From contig NZ_CP009520.1 of NCBI RefSeq assembly GCF_000969905.1, positions 3,410,001-3,474,000 of the forward strand: a stretch of DNA of 64,000 nucleotides. Direction: 5' to 3'. Positions 41,468 through 50,035 of this stretch are shown here, in pieces. How positions within the stretch are numbered: position 1 is the first letter of the stretch; each line of letters starts with the position of its first letter. Below the pieces are notes generated by a model. The model did no database searches, was not told the DNA's origin, and saw only the letters and a list, made by a program, of their open reading frames with translations. This stretch comes from Methanosarcina vacuolata Z-761 (GTDB lineage Archaea; Halobacteriota; Methanosarcinia; Methanosarcinales; Methanosarcinaceae). Position numbers and translations under genes: made by a program.

Positions 41468-41938
41468 ATGGTAAACCTGAGCTCAATTGATTCATATATT
41501 CATAAACAGGCTCTTGTGGCTGCCCTGATTAACATGGTGATAAATCCTCTTCTGGCATTTTACATCAACAGGAGTGTGGACAGCGTTGCTTTCTCCGGGA
41601 TTATAATTGATACAATAATCACCTCAATCGTGATGACGTGGCTTGTGACGGTTTTCTCCGCAGCTGATATTAATCGCCAGCTTCACGCCGGCAGTTTCAA
41701 AAATGAAAATCTGCCCCATCCGGGACCAGTACTGTCACGGTTACCCAGGCGAGGATTACTGCTGGGTACTGTACTGTTCATTTTCACGGTATTGATTATG
41801 ATGATTTTAACTATCTTGATTTCCTCTCTATTTGGCATTAAAGAGCTTTCTGCTGAGAAACTGGCATTGTTCAAGCTGATTTATACCGGGCCGGTCGCCT
41901 ATTTTGTAGCCCGTATGGCAATACTTCGCCAGTTGTAA
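41468..41938 (+). CDS. four-helix membrane protein, function unknown
   Basis: The 156-residue protein has four hydrophobic segments (about 15-33, 42-65, 97-121 and 135-152), with a polar loop of 30 residues after the second (AADINRQLHAGSFKNENLPHPG). The ATG follows a GGAGAGGAG Shine-Dalgarno (41457-41465). It resembles small integral membrane proteins of unknown function found in several prokaryotes. The neighbouring ADC-like pseudogene is divergent and the SDR gene lies downstream after 385 bases, so no operon is implied. Confidence 0.7.
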   Translation: MVNLSSIDSYIHKQALVAALINMVINPLLAFYINRSVDSVAFSGIIIDTIITSIVMTWLVTVFSAADINRQLHAGSFKNENLPHPGPVLSRLPRRGLLLGTVLFIFTVLIMMILTILISSLFGIKELSAEKLALFKLIYTGPVAYFVARMAILRQL

Positions 41939-41975
41939 CTCTACTGGAAAATGCATGAGAGAAGTTTGTATTTCA

Positions 41976-42046
41976 AGAAAATCTTATTTTATCCTGGCAG
42001 AAATCTTATTTTTATCCTGGCAGAAATCTTATTTTTATCCTGGCAG
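41976..42046 (+). repeat. three tandem 23-bp repeats
   Basis: Three units of AAATCTTATTTTTATCCTGGCAG, differing by one T, in the non-coding stretch 41939-42323. Nothing else is seen there. Confidence 0.8.
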
Positions 42047-42323
42047 TGTGCCAATTTTTCTATAAAATCATAAATCTCAAGAAGTTATTGGGTAGAAAAT
42101 CACATATTGAAAGATTAATTTTCTCCATAGTACGCAAAAACTTGACTTCAAATTACAGCAAATTTGAGACACTGTGTTTATGCCTGAAAAGATCGACAAA
42201 AATCTTATCGATAATACAATGGTATATTTAACCGGAAAGTAAATCCTTACTGGTTCTTCCATCTGGATATACAGGAAAATTAGTCAAAAATACAAGCTGT
42301 GAAAAGGAAAAGGGGAAGTGAAA

Positions 42324-43157
42324 ATGGGGGTTGAAGATTACTTCAAGGATAAGTGTTGCCTGGTAACCGGTGCAAATTCTGGAATCGGTTATGCTATAAG
42401 TGAAGCACTGTTGGAGAAAAGAGCAATAGTCTTCATGGCTGGTCGGAATGAGGAAAGCCTGGAATCCGCGGCTAAGAATCTTGATGCATATGCCGGACAG
42501 ATTCGAATTCTGCTTGTTGATGTGACAAAACAGCCTGAGGTGGATAAAGCTATTCAGGACACCATTGCTGCGGAAGGTAGAATTGACTTTCTATTTAATA
42601 ATGCGGGTATTGGAGGTACGATGCCGACTGTTGACGCTACGCTTGAACACTGGCGATCCATTATTGATGTTAATCTCTGGAGTGTTATATACGGCATTAA
42701 TGCCGCGTTGCCAGTTATGCGTCTTCAGGGTGGAGGGCATATTGTTAACACGGCTTCCCTTGCAGGAATTATACCTTTTCCATTCCAGGCTCTTTATTGC
42801 GCTACCAAGTACGCAGTTGTTGGGATGAGTGAAAGTATGCGGTACGAATTTGCTGAAGAAGGCATTCATTTCTCAGTTACATGTCCTGCAGCGGTCGTTT
42901 CACGGATATGGAAAAAGCCCATAATGGGCCCAGTTCATGAAGAGATTAAAGTCCCTGAGGACGCAATTCCAGCTGAAGAAGCCGCAAATATAATCCTTCA
43001 GGGCGTTGCGGATAAAAAAGGAATAATTGTGGTTCCGGAGCAGCCAGGTGGGTGGCTCTGGCATGAATACTCTAGTTCCTCTGAAGTCGCAGAAGACTTT
43101 CTGTTGAAAATGGCTCATGATCGACGGATAGAGTGGTCAAAAAGACAGAAGATATGA
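42324..43157 (+). CDS. short-chain dehydrogenase/reductase
   Basis: A 277-residue SDR oxidoreductase. It has the classical cofactor motif TGANSGIG, the NNAG motif (FLFNNAGIGG), the active Ser in NTASLAGI and the YCATKYAV catalytic Tyr/Lys. Substrate-binding residues after 190 do not identify a substrate. Met at 42324 is preceded by AAGGGGAAG at 6 bases, better than the GTG at 42318. The acidic residue after the second strand (about FMAGRNEE) includes an Arg, which suggests NADP(H) (inference). No operon partner. Confidence 0.87.
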   Translation: MGVEDYFKDKCCLVTGANSGIGYAISEALLEKRAIVFMAGRNEESLESAAKNLDAYAGQIRILLVDVTKQPEVDKAIQDTIAAEGRIDFLFNNAGIGGTMPTVDATLEHWRSIIDVNLWSVIYGINAALPVMRLQGGGHIVNTASLAGIIPFPFQALYCATKYAVVGMSESMRYEFAEEGIHFSVTCPAAVVSRIWKKPIMGPVHEEIKVPEDAIPAEEAANIILQGVADKKGIIVVPEQPGGWLWHEYSSSSEVAEDFLLKMAHDRRIEWSKRQKI

Positions 43158-43329
43158 GGGAGTTGAATCAGTGAGTGGGACTTTACAACGCTCAATGAGA
43201 ATAATCTGTCTCCGGGCATAGGCAAGACTATAAAAGTAATAGATTTTTAAGGGTCGCTTAGCTGGACAAATTATAGAGCTTAAGCCCTCACTGATGATTT
43301 TATTTCTTTTGTTCTTATTTAGTTTGTTT

Positions 43330-43827
43330 TTATTTCTTTTGTTCGAGATATCGATCTTTAGCTTCCTGAAGTACAGCGACTGCTGTTTCGAGGTCTTTCC
43401 AACCGATAACCTTCACGCGTTTTTCTTCTAAATTCTTATAAGTTTGGAAAAAGTTAGTAATCTCCTTAAATAGATGAGGTGGAACCTGCTCAACGGTCTC
43501 AATATAATTCCACATAGGGTCATTCTTTGGAACACAGAGTATTTTTTGATCTCTTCCTTTATCATCTTCCATGTCAAAAAGTGCCACAAGATGTACCTCT
43601 ATTATACATCCCGGAAATGTAGGTTCCCAGGTTAAAACCATGGCATCTAAAGGATCACCGTCAAGGGCCAGGGTGTCTGGGAAAAAACCATAGTCCGAGG
43701 GATATACCATTGAAGAAAAAAGCATTCTGTCGTATTTAATTACTTTTTTTTCTTTATCGTATTCATATTTGTTTCGGCTTCCTTTCGGGATCTCGATAAG
43801 TACACTTTCAACCGGTCTTTCCGTCAT
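43330..43827 (-). CDS. ppa: inorganic pyrophosphatase (family I)
   Basis: A soluble Mg-dependent pyrophosphatase that hydrolyses PPi released by biosynthesis. The 165-residue length is typical. Signature residues: EIPKGSRNKYEYDK, the YPSDYGFFPDT block and the active-site DGDPLDAMVL (D-x-D-P-x-D), then VPKNDPMWN and FFQTYKNLEEKRVKVIGW. Monocistronic. The upstream leader has GAGTAAAAAGGAAGTGACGGT before ATG, with AGGAAGTGA as ribosome binding site. It ends close to a T-rich stretch (TTTATTTCTTTTG repeated twice at 43303-43340). Confidence 0.95.
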   Translation of the reverse strand: MTERPVESVLIEIPKGSRNKYEYDKEKKVIKYDRMLFSSMVYPSDYGFFPDTLALDGDPLDAMVLTWEPTFPGCIIEVHLVALFDMEDDKGRDQKILCVPKNDPMWNYIETVEQVPPHLFKEITNFFQTYKNLEEKRVKVIGWKDLETAVAVLQEAKDRYLEQKK

Positions 43828-44051
43828 ACCGTCACTTCCTTTTTACTCCTGCTTGCTAATTGCTTTTTATGATTGTAATAATTTATTAGTTCATAGATCA
43901 TGTTCCCTGATAGAGTCATACTATTAAAACATGACCTCATGAGGTTAATTTTCTTAATATGAAAGGAGAAACTGAAAAAAAAGATTCTAAATAAAAAGAC
44001 ACATAAATGACACCAATTTTAGTTGGTAAAAAATAATTATTCAAAAAACGA
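43828..44051. other. non-coding stretch upstream of ppa
   Basis: ppa promoter region; nothing else is recognised before the double-hairpin repeat at 44052. The remainder, 44116-44316, is non-coding as well. Confidence 0.35.
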
Positions 44052-44115
44052 ACATGATATTCTTTGAATAACATGCACAAAGAGATGAAAATGCTTGCAG
44101 ATGGCACATTTTCAT
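44052..44115 (+). repeat. 64-bp double-hairpin intergenic repeat, copy B
   Basis: It matches copy A at 38075-38138 in about 58 of 64 positions. The first hairpin is identical. The second stem ATGAAAATG...CATTTTCAT is perfect over 9 pairs around CTTGCAGATGGCA. It lies between ppa and the beta-helix protein, both on the other strand. Confidence 0.75.
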
Positions 44116-44316
44116 TCCAAATAAGGCAAGATATAATCGCAAATTTTGCTTTAAGTACAAATATCGTTGAGAAAAGCCCTTATGGGTAAGAAGGATCTAC
44201 TGTATTTGCTTTTAATACGTGATCCTCTTACCTAAACTTAATATTCTAATTTGATTTCAATTTGCATGTTCATATTAATATTTTTCACTTTTTTGTTAGC
44301 AACTACGTTTTCAAAG

Positions 44317-45210
44317 TTACTCTTCCTGGGCAGGAGGTTCCGAAAAAACAATAAAAGAGGCGTTCAACGGTATAAGAGGTAGATAATCAACATAATTAGA
44401 ACCTTCCAATTTATAAGGTTCATCTGCAAAACCATCCCTGTTTTTATCGGAATGGGTCTGTGAGAAACCGTCGCCTGAAGGGGTTGCCCAGCAGTTACCA
44501 CCCAGATAAGAGCCGCCTACAATGTTTACACCACTTGTTTTCGTAGTGTTGAAGATGTTTTCGGTTCCATCAGAGATATTTACATTCACTGTATTGTTAA
44601 AATTATTATTAGTAACGGTACATGGAGCATCAACAAGATATAGTCCATTGTCACAGCCTGTAATTTTATTTCCACTAACTGTCATGTCTTGAAACATGAG
44701 ATCAAAGGCGTATACTCCCGTTTCGCAGTTGTAAATCTCATTATTGAGAATATACTCGCTTCCGCTGTACATATAAAAACCAACATCTGCCGCCATATTA
44801 AAGTTATATATCTTGTTATCTTGAACCGTACAGTAAAAAGCACCGTTTGTACCTTCATTGCGGCCAAACGAAAAACAAATACCTGAAGATCTCCCTGGGC
44901 CTCTTATGTCAAAGTCTTTTATTGTAACATTCTTTTCATAAATATTGAAGGCATTGTTTTCAGCTTTAATTATTGCTTTATATGGACTGCTTGACATTAC
45001 GGTTATATTCGCAGTTGAGATTTCAATATCTCCACTGTATGTTCCCGGGTTTACAATTATTGTATCTCCGGAATTAGAACTATCTATTGCTTTTTGAATT
45101 GAGTTTCCAGACTCTACATAAATAGTTTTAGCAGAAGCATTGCAAGTAATAGCTTGAAGTGAAAGTAATACTGCTAATATCACCAACATAACTTTTTTTG
45201 TATCCCGCAA
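44317..45210 (-). CDS. secreted right-handed beta-helix (NosD-like) protein
   Basis: A 297-residue exported protein. The signal peptide spans about 1-27 (LVILAVLLSLQAITCNASA). The mature part opens with the pectate-lyase-like SIQKAIDSSNSGDTIIVNPGTYSG and contains repeated parallel beta-helix coils (NIYEKNVTIKDFDIRG, NKIYNFNM, NEIYNCETGVYAF, NKITGCDNGLYLV). The C-terminal GGNCWATPSGDGFS...DGFADEPYKLEGSNYVDYLPL block is typical of NosD-like Methanosarcina surface proteins. These often bind carbohydrates or form part of the envelope; function is inferred only from fold. Confidence 0.87.
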   Translation of the reverse strand: MRDTKKVMLVILAVLLSLQAITCNASAKTIYVESGNSIQKAIDSSNSGDTIIVNPGTYSGDIEISTANITVMSSSPYKAIIKAENNAFNIYEKNVTIKDFDIRGPGRSSGICFSFGRNEGTNGAFYCTVQDNKIYNFNMAADVGFYMYSGSEYILNNEIYNCETGVYAFDLMFQDMTVSGNKITGCDNGLYLVDAPCTVTNNNFNNTVNVNISDGTENIFNTTKTSGVNIVGGSYLGGNCWATPSGDGFSQTHSDKNRDGFADEPYKLEGSNYVDYLPLIPLNASFIVFSEPPAQEE

Positions 45211-45720
45211 GACAAAACCCCGATAAAGTTCTCTAGTATTGATGAAATTTCTTAGTCTGTTCTTTTGTTTAGCTGATTATCAAATAACTAGTTATCCAGA
45301 ATTTAATTAATTATCAAGAGATTAATACTCAGAGAATTCAATTTTTGAACTAACTCGATTAGATTCTATTTTCAAATTAATTTGACTATTATCTAAGCTA
45401 CAGTATTTTATTTAGAAAGGTATACGTATTAAGCTGTTAACCATATATAATAACTTAAGTCTGTAAGATTGAAATAATATATAATTTTTCCTATTTATTC
45501 ATGTATATTTACTAATATTTTCTTAAATATTCTGAAATACATATTATTTCATTACCTTTTCATGAACTAACATCAGTTTTAATCTAACAATTATCTCAGC
45601 TGGCTAATTCCAGTCTTTAAATCACAACAATTCTTTCAGTTGGTTCATTCATTCGTTTAATTGAAGGAAATTACGGAATCAAGAGAAACAGAAGACTGTA
45701 TGAAAAATAACTACACTGTA
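45211..45720. other. non-coding stretch
   Basis: Very AT-rich spacer between divergent genes; no gene or repeat family recognised. Confidence 0.4.
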
Positions 45721-45735
45721 AGATAAACATTTATA
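45721..45735 (+). promoter_or_regulatory. TATA-type promoter of the second DUF1699 gene
   Basis: AGATAAACATTTATA, 60 bases before the ATG, mirrors 5002-5016 of the paralogue and is followed by the same GTAGTTT and TAGTGGGGGAA elements. Confidence 0.6.
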
Positions 45736-45794
45736 GTCAGTGAAAGTAGTTTCTATTAATTAAAAACATAAAAATTTCATAGTGGGGGAAAAAC

Positions 45795-46202
45795 ATGAAA
45801 ATCAGAATAGTTAGTTCAAGAGAAGAAATCTTTACATTGAATCCTAATGAACGCATTGTTCACCTAGCTTTCAGGCCTTCGAACAAGGATGTATTTGGAC
45901 TGGTTGAAACCTGCCCTAAGATTGAGGTAGTTCAGTTACCAAAATCCTACATGGGCACGATCTCAAAGTCCATAGAGATGTTTCTTGAAATGCAAAAAAT
46001 CCAGCTTATCGAAGGTGATGTCTGGGGTCACAGGAAGGACATTAATGAATACTATACCGTTCCGTCCTCGGTTATTGAAAGAATAAAAGAAATGAAAATC
46101 GAAGGCAAATCCAATGAAGATATAGAAGCAAAAGTTTCAAGGGAAAGCAAAATCAATCCCGAAATGGTTGCTTATATCATGAACAAGGAAGCGCCTGCCT
46201 GA
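45795..46202 (+). CDS. DUF1699 family protein, second paralogue
   Basis: A 135-residue paralogue of the protein at 5081-5488, with the same length and no gap in alignment. The conserved N-terminal region (SSREEIFTLNPNER, AFRPSNKD) and GDVWGHRKDINEYY are kept; the C-terminal part differs mostly by charge-preserving substitutions (KEMKIEGKSNEDIEAKVSRESK). Promoter and Shine-Dalgarno are also conserved, implying that both copies are expressed under similar control. DUF1699 has no known role. Confidence 0.85.
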   Translation: MKIRIVSSREEIFTLNPNERIVHLAFRPSNKDVFGLVETCPKIEVVQLPKSYMGTISKSIEMFLEMQKIQLIEGDVWGHRKDINEYYTVPSSVIERIKEMKIEGKSNEDIEAKVSRESKINPEMVAYIMNKEAPA

Positions 46203-46520
46203 GTTGATACTAAGATATCTTTAACTCTTCACTGGAGATTTGACCATATTCAAAGATAGTCAGAAAAGTCTCAGGCCTTTCAGGGATCCACTTTATTCCC
46301 TGATCTCCAGTTTAAGTTTTCCATTTACAGAAGCTCTATAAAGTTATCGAGCTTAAAATTTAGCCTGTGTTTCCTACTTAAGGGAATTCACAGTGGTGTT
46401 TTTCTTTTTTATCACCGTAATGTTTACCTTTTTTGGTGGTACTATTTTTTGTTGGAACCCTTTTTTGTTGGAACCCTTTTTTGGTGGAACTTTTTAAGTG
46501 AATCTCCAAAATTTTAATAA
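46203..46520. other. non-coding stretch with GTTGGAACC repeats
   Basis: No gene. Three units of about 17 bp, TTTTTTGTTGGAACCC-like, lie at 46440-46492. A hairpin-like CTTTCAGGGATCC...GGGATC-type structure follows the DUF1699 stop. Confidence 0.45.
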
Positions 46521-46817
46521 ATGTTAAAAAATACTGTACCTGTTTATGAAAAAGTTTCGCAGATTTTGCCTGGAGAAGGTGCAATTGTCAAAATCGAAGG
46601 TGAAAAGGTTGCAGCATAAAGAAATGAGACAGGGACACTCCATACACCTGATCCTTTCTACAGGCACATGAGATGTATTGTTTCCGGGAATAATGCAGAA
46701 AAGACATGGGACTGTCCATGTCGCGGCTCCCGCTATAATGCAAATGGAGATGTAATTAAAAGTCCTGCAGTATATGGGCTTCCGGAAAAGAAAGTAAATA
46801 CGAAAATAAATAAGTAA
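46521..46817 (+). pseudogene. decayed Rieske [2Fe-2S] domain, C-terminal gene remnant
   Basis: One frame of 98 codons reads VSQILPGEGAIVKIEGEKVA, then TAA (46617-46619), then TGTLHTPDPFYRHMRCIVSG, AEKTWDCPCRGSRYN and NGDVIKSPAVYGLPEKK. This is the C-terminal Rieske domain of an oxidoreductase. The ligand motifs are damaged: C-T-H-x-G-C has become YRHMRC, and the second motif C-P-C-H-G-S has become CPCRGS, so no cluster could bind. The N-terminal (probably FAD-dependent) part is absent. A clear decaying pseudogene. Confidence 0.8.
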
Positions 46818-47067
46818 GATTGATATCATGGTAATTAAAAAACTTAAGCCAAAAAGGATAATGTGAGAAAAAGTAAGTAGTCCAGGCGGACTGAAATAAT
46901 TAACAGCAGAGCACTCAGCTTCTCAAACATCAAAATTTTTGAGCAGATACTTTGATTAACTCATAGGCAAATGCATGCTCAAAAGAGGAAAAGGACGTGT
47001 TTCTTCTTTTATTGGAAAAAAAGTACAGGACCTCAGGTAATTAGAAATAAATTCTACTTGACTGGAA

Positions 47068-47895
47068 ATGACTCCTACAGACCCCCTTTATCTTGGTATC
47101 CTAATTCTTACAGGATTTTTTACTGGTATTGTCTCGGGTATGCTTGGTATTGGTGGAGGCTTTATCATGTCTCCTGTTCAGTACTGGCTTCTGCAGGAGA
47201 CCGGGCTTCAGCATGACATTGCAATAAGAGTAGCTTTTGGGACAACTCTTTTTGTAGTTCTGATAAATGCTATAAATGTTGCTCACATTTACCATCAAAA
47301 GAATGCAGTACTCTGGAAACAGGCAACAATAATAGGGGTTTTCGGATCAATCTTCAGTTTTGTGGGAGCAGGCGTGGCTTCTTACTTACCGGCTTCCACC
47401 CTTAGCAGAATTTTCGGAATTGTAGTTTTAATTGGTGCAATAAGGACTTATTTTACTCCTGCTGTTGTAGAAAAGAAATATACCAGCTCTAATCCATTTC
47501 CTTATATTTTTTCAGGCATTCTCATAGGCTTTTTTTCCGGTCTTTTAGGACTTGGGGGAGGAGTTATTGGAATTCCAATCATGTTGATTTTTCTTCATTT
47601 AGATATGCGAAAAGCCATAGGGACATCAGCTGCAGTAATAATCTTTACCTCTTTTAGTGGATCTATTGGGTACATAATCAATGGCTGGGGAAAGGACGGA
47701 CTTCCTCCTTATTCTGTTGGATACGTAAATCTTCTAAATTGGATTTTACTTGCATTTCCATCGTTTCTTGCAGCAAAAAACGGAGCTAAAATTGCTCATC
47801 TTATGAATCCCGAGCATTTGAAGTATTTATTTATAGTTATAATGCTCTATGTCGGGCTGAAAATGATAGGAGTTGTTGATCGTATTTTATATTGA
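47068..47895 (+). CDS. TauE/SafE family membrane permease
   Basis: The 275-residue protein has about eight membrane spans arranged as two halves. Each half contains the family's Gly-rich motif: GIVSGMLGIGGGFIMSP near residue 16 and GFFSGLLGLGGGVIGIP near 155. Members export sulfite, sulfoacetate or other organic anions; the substrate here is unknown. A decayed Rieske gene lies 250 bases upstream and a 46-residue zinc ribbon 180 bases downstream, so no functional partner is obvious. The ATG is preceded by no strong Shine-Dalgarno, but its start agrees with the first helix. Confidence 0.87.
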   Translation: MTPTDPLYLGILILTGFFTGIVSGMLGIGGGFIMSPVQYWLLQETGLQHDIAIRVAFGTTLFVVLINAINVAHIYHQKNAVLWKQATIIGVFGSIFSFVGAGVASYLPASTLSRIFGIVVLIGAIRTYFTPAVVEKKYTSSNPFPYIFSGILIGFFSGLLGLGGGVIGIPIMLIFLHLDMRKAIGTSAAVIIFTSFSGSIGYIINGWGKDGLPPYSVGYVNLLNWILLAFPSFLAAKNGAKIAHLMNPEHLKYLFIVIMLYVGLKMIGVVDRILY

Positions 47896-48071
47896 ACTCA
47901 TTTGTTCTTTTTATAACCGCGAAATATAATCTTTAGACTGTATAGGACTTCTGTTCAATTTATGGCCCGTTTTCTAGTAAAATATTTATAGTATAAGGAG
48001 GAAATAGACTTCCATAGGGAAAAGTGAAAAGAAGAAATAGAAGAAAATAGAAGAAGAAAGTGGTTTTGTTC

Positions 48072-48212
48072 ATGAAACATCTCAAAATATGTCCAAAATG
48101 CCATTCAAAACTGAAATTGCACTCCGATGGTGAAACTCAGTATTGTAATACTTGCAGTTACTGGACAAAAATAGGTACTGTAAGACTCGATTCAATAATG
48201 ATTTACGGATAA
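48072..48212 (+). CDS. 46-residue zinc-ribbon protein
   Basis: ATG at 48072 opens a 46-codon gene with two CxxC knuckles, CPKC (7-10) and CNTC (25-28), in the layout MKHLKICPKCHSKLKLH...QYCNTCSYWTKIGTVRL. This is a typical zinc-ribbon micro-protein, common in archaea as a transcription or translation accessory, but the exact role is unknown. A GAAGAAAGTGG stretch 10-20 bases upstream could be its ribosome binding site. A short gene like this would be missed by length-based gene calling; the paired cysteines are the main support. Confidence 0.65.
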   Translation: MKHLKICPKCHSKLKLHSDGETQYCNTCSYWTKIGTVRLDSIMIYG

Positions 48213-48922
48213 GTAGCCTGCATAAAGAATGCTGAGATTTTTATATGGGATCGTAAAAATTGAGGACTTTTTTCAGAATTCAGTGGCTGAAATCAATAAA
48301 GACCCAGAAAACAAACTGATCCCTAAAACTGTTTTTAACCTTAATCAACGGGATTGTTAGAACTGCTTTCATTAGAAGAATTTGAGTAGTCACTAAAATA
48401 CTAAATCCAAAGAAGCAAATTTTGAGTATAGGGGTCATTTCATATCCAAATTTTGTTATTTATTGGTTTAAAATTATGGAATGCCACTCACTTTAGCCAT
48501 TTCTAATTTTGCCACGCGTTGATCCGTTATTGATTATATTATTAGTATGATCCTGCAGTAAGGACAAATTGTGTGCCTATACTTGAATTCTACGCTTTTA
48601 CCCTCTCCTGAATAAAAGAGATGTTCTGATAAGCTGGTTGACCATCAATAATGAATTGAGATTTTTCTAAATAATTCGCATACTCATGTCTGCTTTCTTG
48701 TAAATTTCATAAGAATAAGGAAAAACTGCAGGTACTTCCTCGTGCTTATCTCAAATTTTAAATTCCACGAATAGTGTTAGTATAATAGTTGATATTCAGT
48801 ATTAGGTTAGATTGACCTATATACTTGGAATAATAACGGCCATCAGGAAACCTTTAAAATAATTCAATCTAATTGAATGACTTTTTAATACAAGAAAATT
48901 AAGTTTTTAAAGGCAGATCAAA
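48213..48922. other. non-coding stretch containing a modC remnant
   Basis: No intact gene. A segment at 48474-48558 duplicates the 3' end of modC in decayed form (separate entry). Nothing else is recognised. Confidence 0.45.
48474..48558 (-). pseudogene. decayed duplicate of the modC 3' end
   Basis: TTATGGAATGCCACTCACTT and the following TAGCCATTTCTAATTTTGCCA correspond base for base, with a few changes, to the modC end at 50042-50090. After an internal deletion GTTATTGATTATATTATT matches 50197-50214. Read on the minus strand it gives (R)VAKLEMAKV, the counterpart of LAKLEMTKV at the ModC C-terminus. It marks an old duplication about 1.5 kb away. Confidence 0.65.
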
Positions 48923-49420
48923 ATGTGTAAAGTTATTTTTGATGAAATAAAGGAAGAACATCTGAATGATGTTTTGGAAATTTATACTCACTATGTTCTC
49001 AACACAAATGTAACCTTTCACGCGCATGCTTTCTCAAAAGATGAAATGCGAGAATTGGTATTCTTTGAAAATCCGAAATATAAAACTTTTGTCATAAAAT
49101 CTGCTGATAAAATTAATGGATATGTAATATTGACTCAGTACAAAAAGCGTGAAGCATACGATGGAACTGCTGAAGTAACTGTATACTTAAAGCCGGATTA
49201 CATCGGTAAAGGTATAGGCAGCCAGGCTGTTAAGTTCATTGAAGATGTTGCAAAAAAGCAAAATATTCACGTACTTATTGCGACAATATGCGGAGAAAAT
49301 TCTAAGAGTATTAATTTATTTGTAAGAAACGGCTTTAGCAAATGTGCGCATTATAAAGAAGTAGGAGAGAAATTTGGACAACTGCTAGATGTAATGGCAT
49401 ACCAAAAAATAATATTATAA
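48923..49420 (+). CDS. GNAT family N-acetyltransferase
   Basis: A 165-residue acetyl-CoA-dependent N-acetyltransferase of the GNAT superfamily, resembling phosphinothricin-type enzymes. Motifs: IKEEHLNDVLEIYTHYVLNTNVTF at the N-terminus (typical of that subgroup), AEVTVYLKPDYIGKGIGSQ as the acetyl-CoA binding motif A (x-x-G-x-G-x-G/A pattern), and NSKSINLFVRNGF. The substrate cannot be assigned. The ATG at 48923 has GGCAGATCAAA before it, a weak ribosome binding site. Neighbours are unrelated. Confidence 0.88.
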   Translation: MCKVIFDEIKEEHLNDVLEIYTHYVLNTNVTFHAHAFSKDEMRELVFFENPKYKTFVIKSADKINGYVILTQYKKREAYDGTAEVTVYLKPDYIGKGIGSQAVKFIEDVAKKQNIHVLIATICGENSKSINLFVRNGFSKCAHYKEVGEKFGQLLDVMAYQKIIL

Positions 49421-49623
49421 TGCTTACATCACAATGCTTTACACCATTGATAATATGTCCGTTATAATAACCAGCCAGAGGTTAAAGTTTTTCTGCATAT
49501 AGTCACAAGGCTAAATAATGCAACTGCCCAATGAGGTATAATGAAGTTTTTTGTTGCAACAAGTACAGGGTGACTACATCTAGTGCATCGATTCCAAAGT
49601 ATGTCAGAAATGAATTTTTTGAA

Positions 49624-49701
49624 AACCACGGAAAGCACGGAAGACACGGAGATCAGTAGTAAAGGCGTGTTTCTTCCGTGCTTTCCGTGTTTTCCGTGGT
49701 T
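49624..49701. repeat. hairpin built of 9-bp CACGGAAAG-type repeats
   Basis: Left arm AACCACGGAAAGCACGGAAG (49624-49643) and right arm CTTCCGTGCTTTCCGTG...TTTTCCGTGGTT (49674-49701) pair over about 26 bases. Each arm itself consists of 9-bp units (CCACGGAAA, GCACGGAAG, ACACGGA), and another isolated unit TTTTCCGTGTT lies at 49739-49749. Confidence 0.7.
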
Positions 49702-49843
49702 GAAATATCCAGATAGAATCACTCTGCGACAGGCTGCGTTTTCCGTGTTACAAAATTCCATGTGACTTTAAAATAATATTTGCGTCATGAACTGTGCTTA
49801 TTTTAGTATTATGTATGTATTTGAGAATCGATATACTAGTATT

Positions 49844-50022
49844 GGCCCTTCGCTGTTTTGTATGGGTTGAAAATAATTGTTTAATTAGAAAGCATTAAGA
49901 TCAAATATGAAAAAATCGAGCTTGAATGTGATTCTCAACAAAAACTGTTTTCATATCTGAGATATGCTACTTTAACATTTAGAAACTAAATGCAAGTTAC
50001 CCACTCGAAGTAGTGAAGAGCC
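49844..50022. mobile_element. 179-bp miniature element (B-type, GGCCCTTCG ends)
   Basis: The ends GGCCCTTCGCTGTTTTGTAT and ...AGTAGTGAAGAGCC share the outer 20 bases with the 102-bp A-type family, but the interior (GGGTTGAAAATAATTGTTTA onward) is unrelated and is shared with 14088-14154. Both types may use the same transposase. It abuts the 3' end of modC. Confidence 0.6.
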
Positions 50023-50035
50023 TAAATTTATTGAG

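Noticed and set aside
49462-49761. 99-codon minus-strand frame
   Set aside because: It runs through the CACGGAAAG hairpin and has no start signal.
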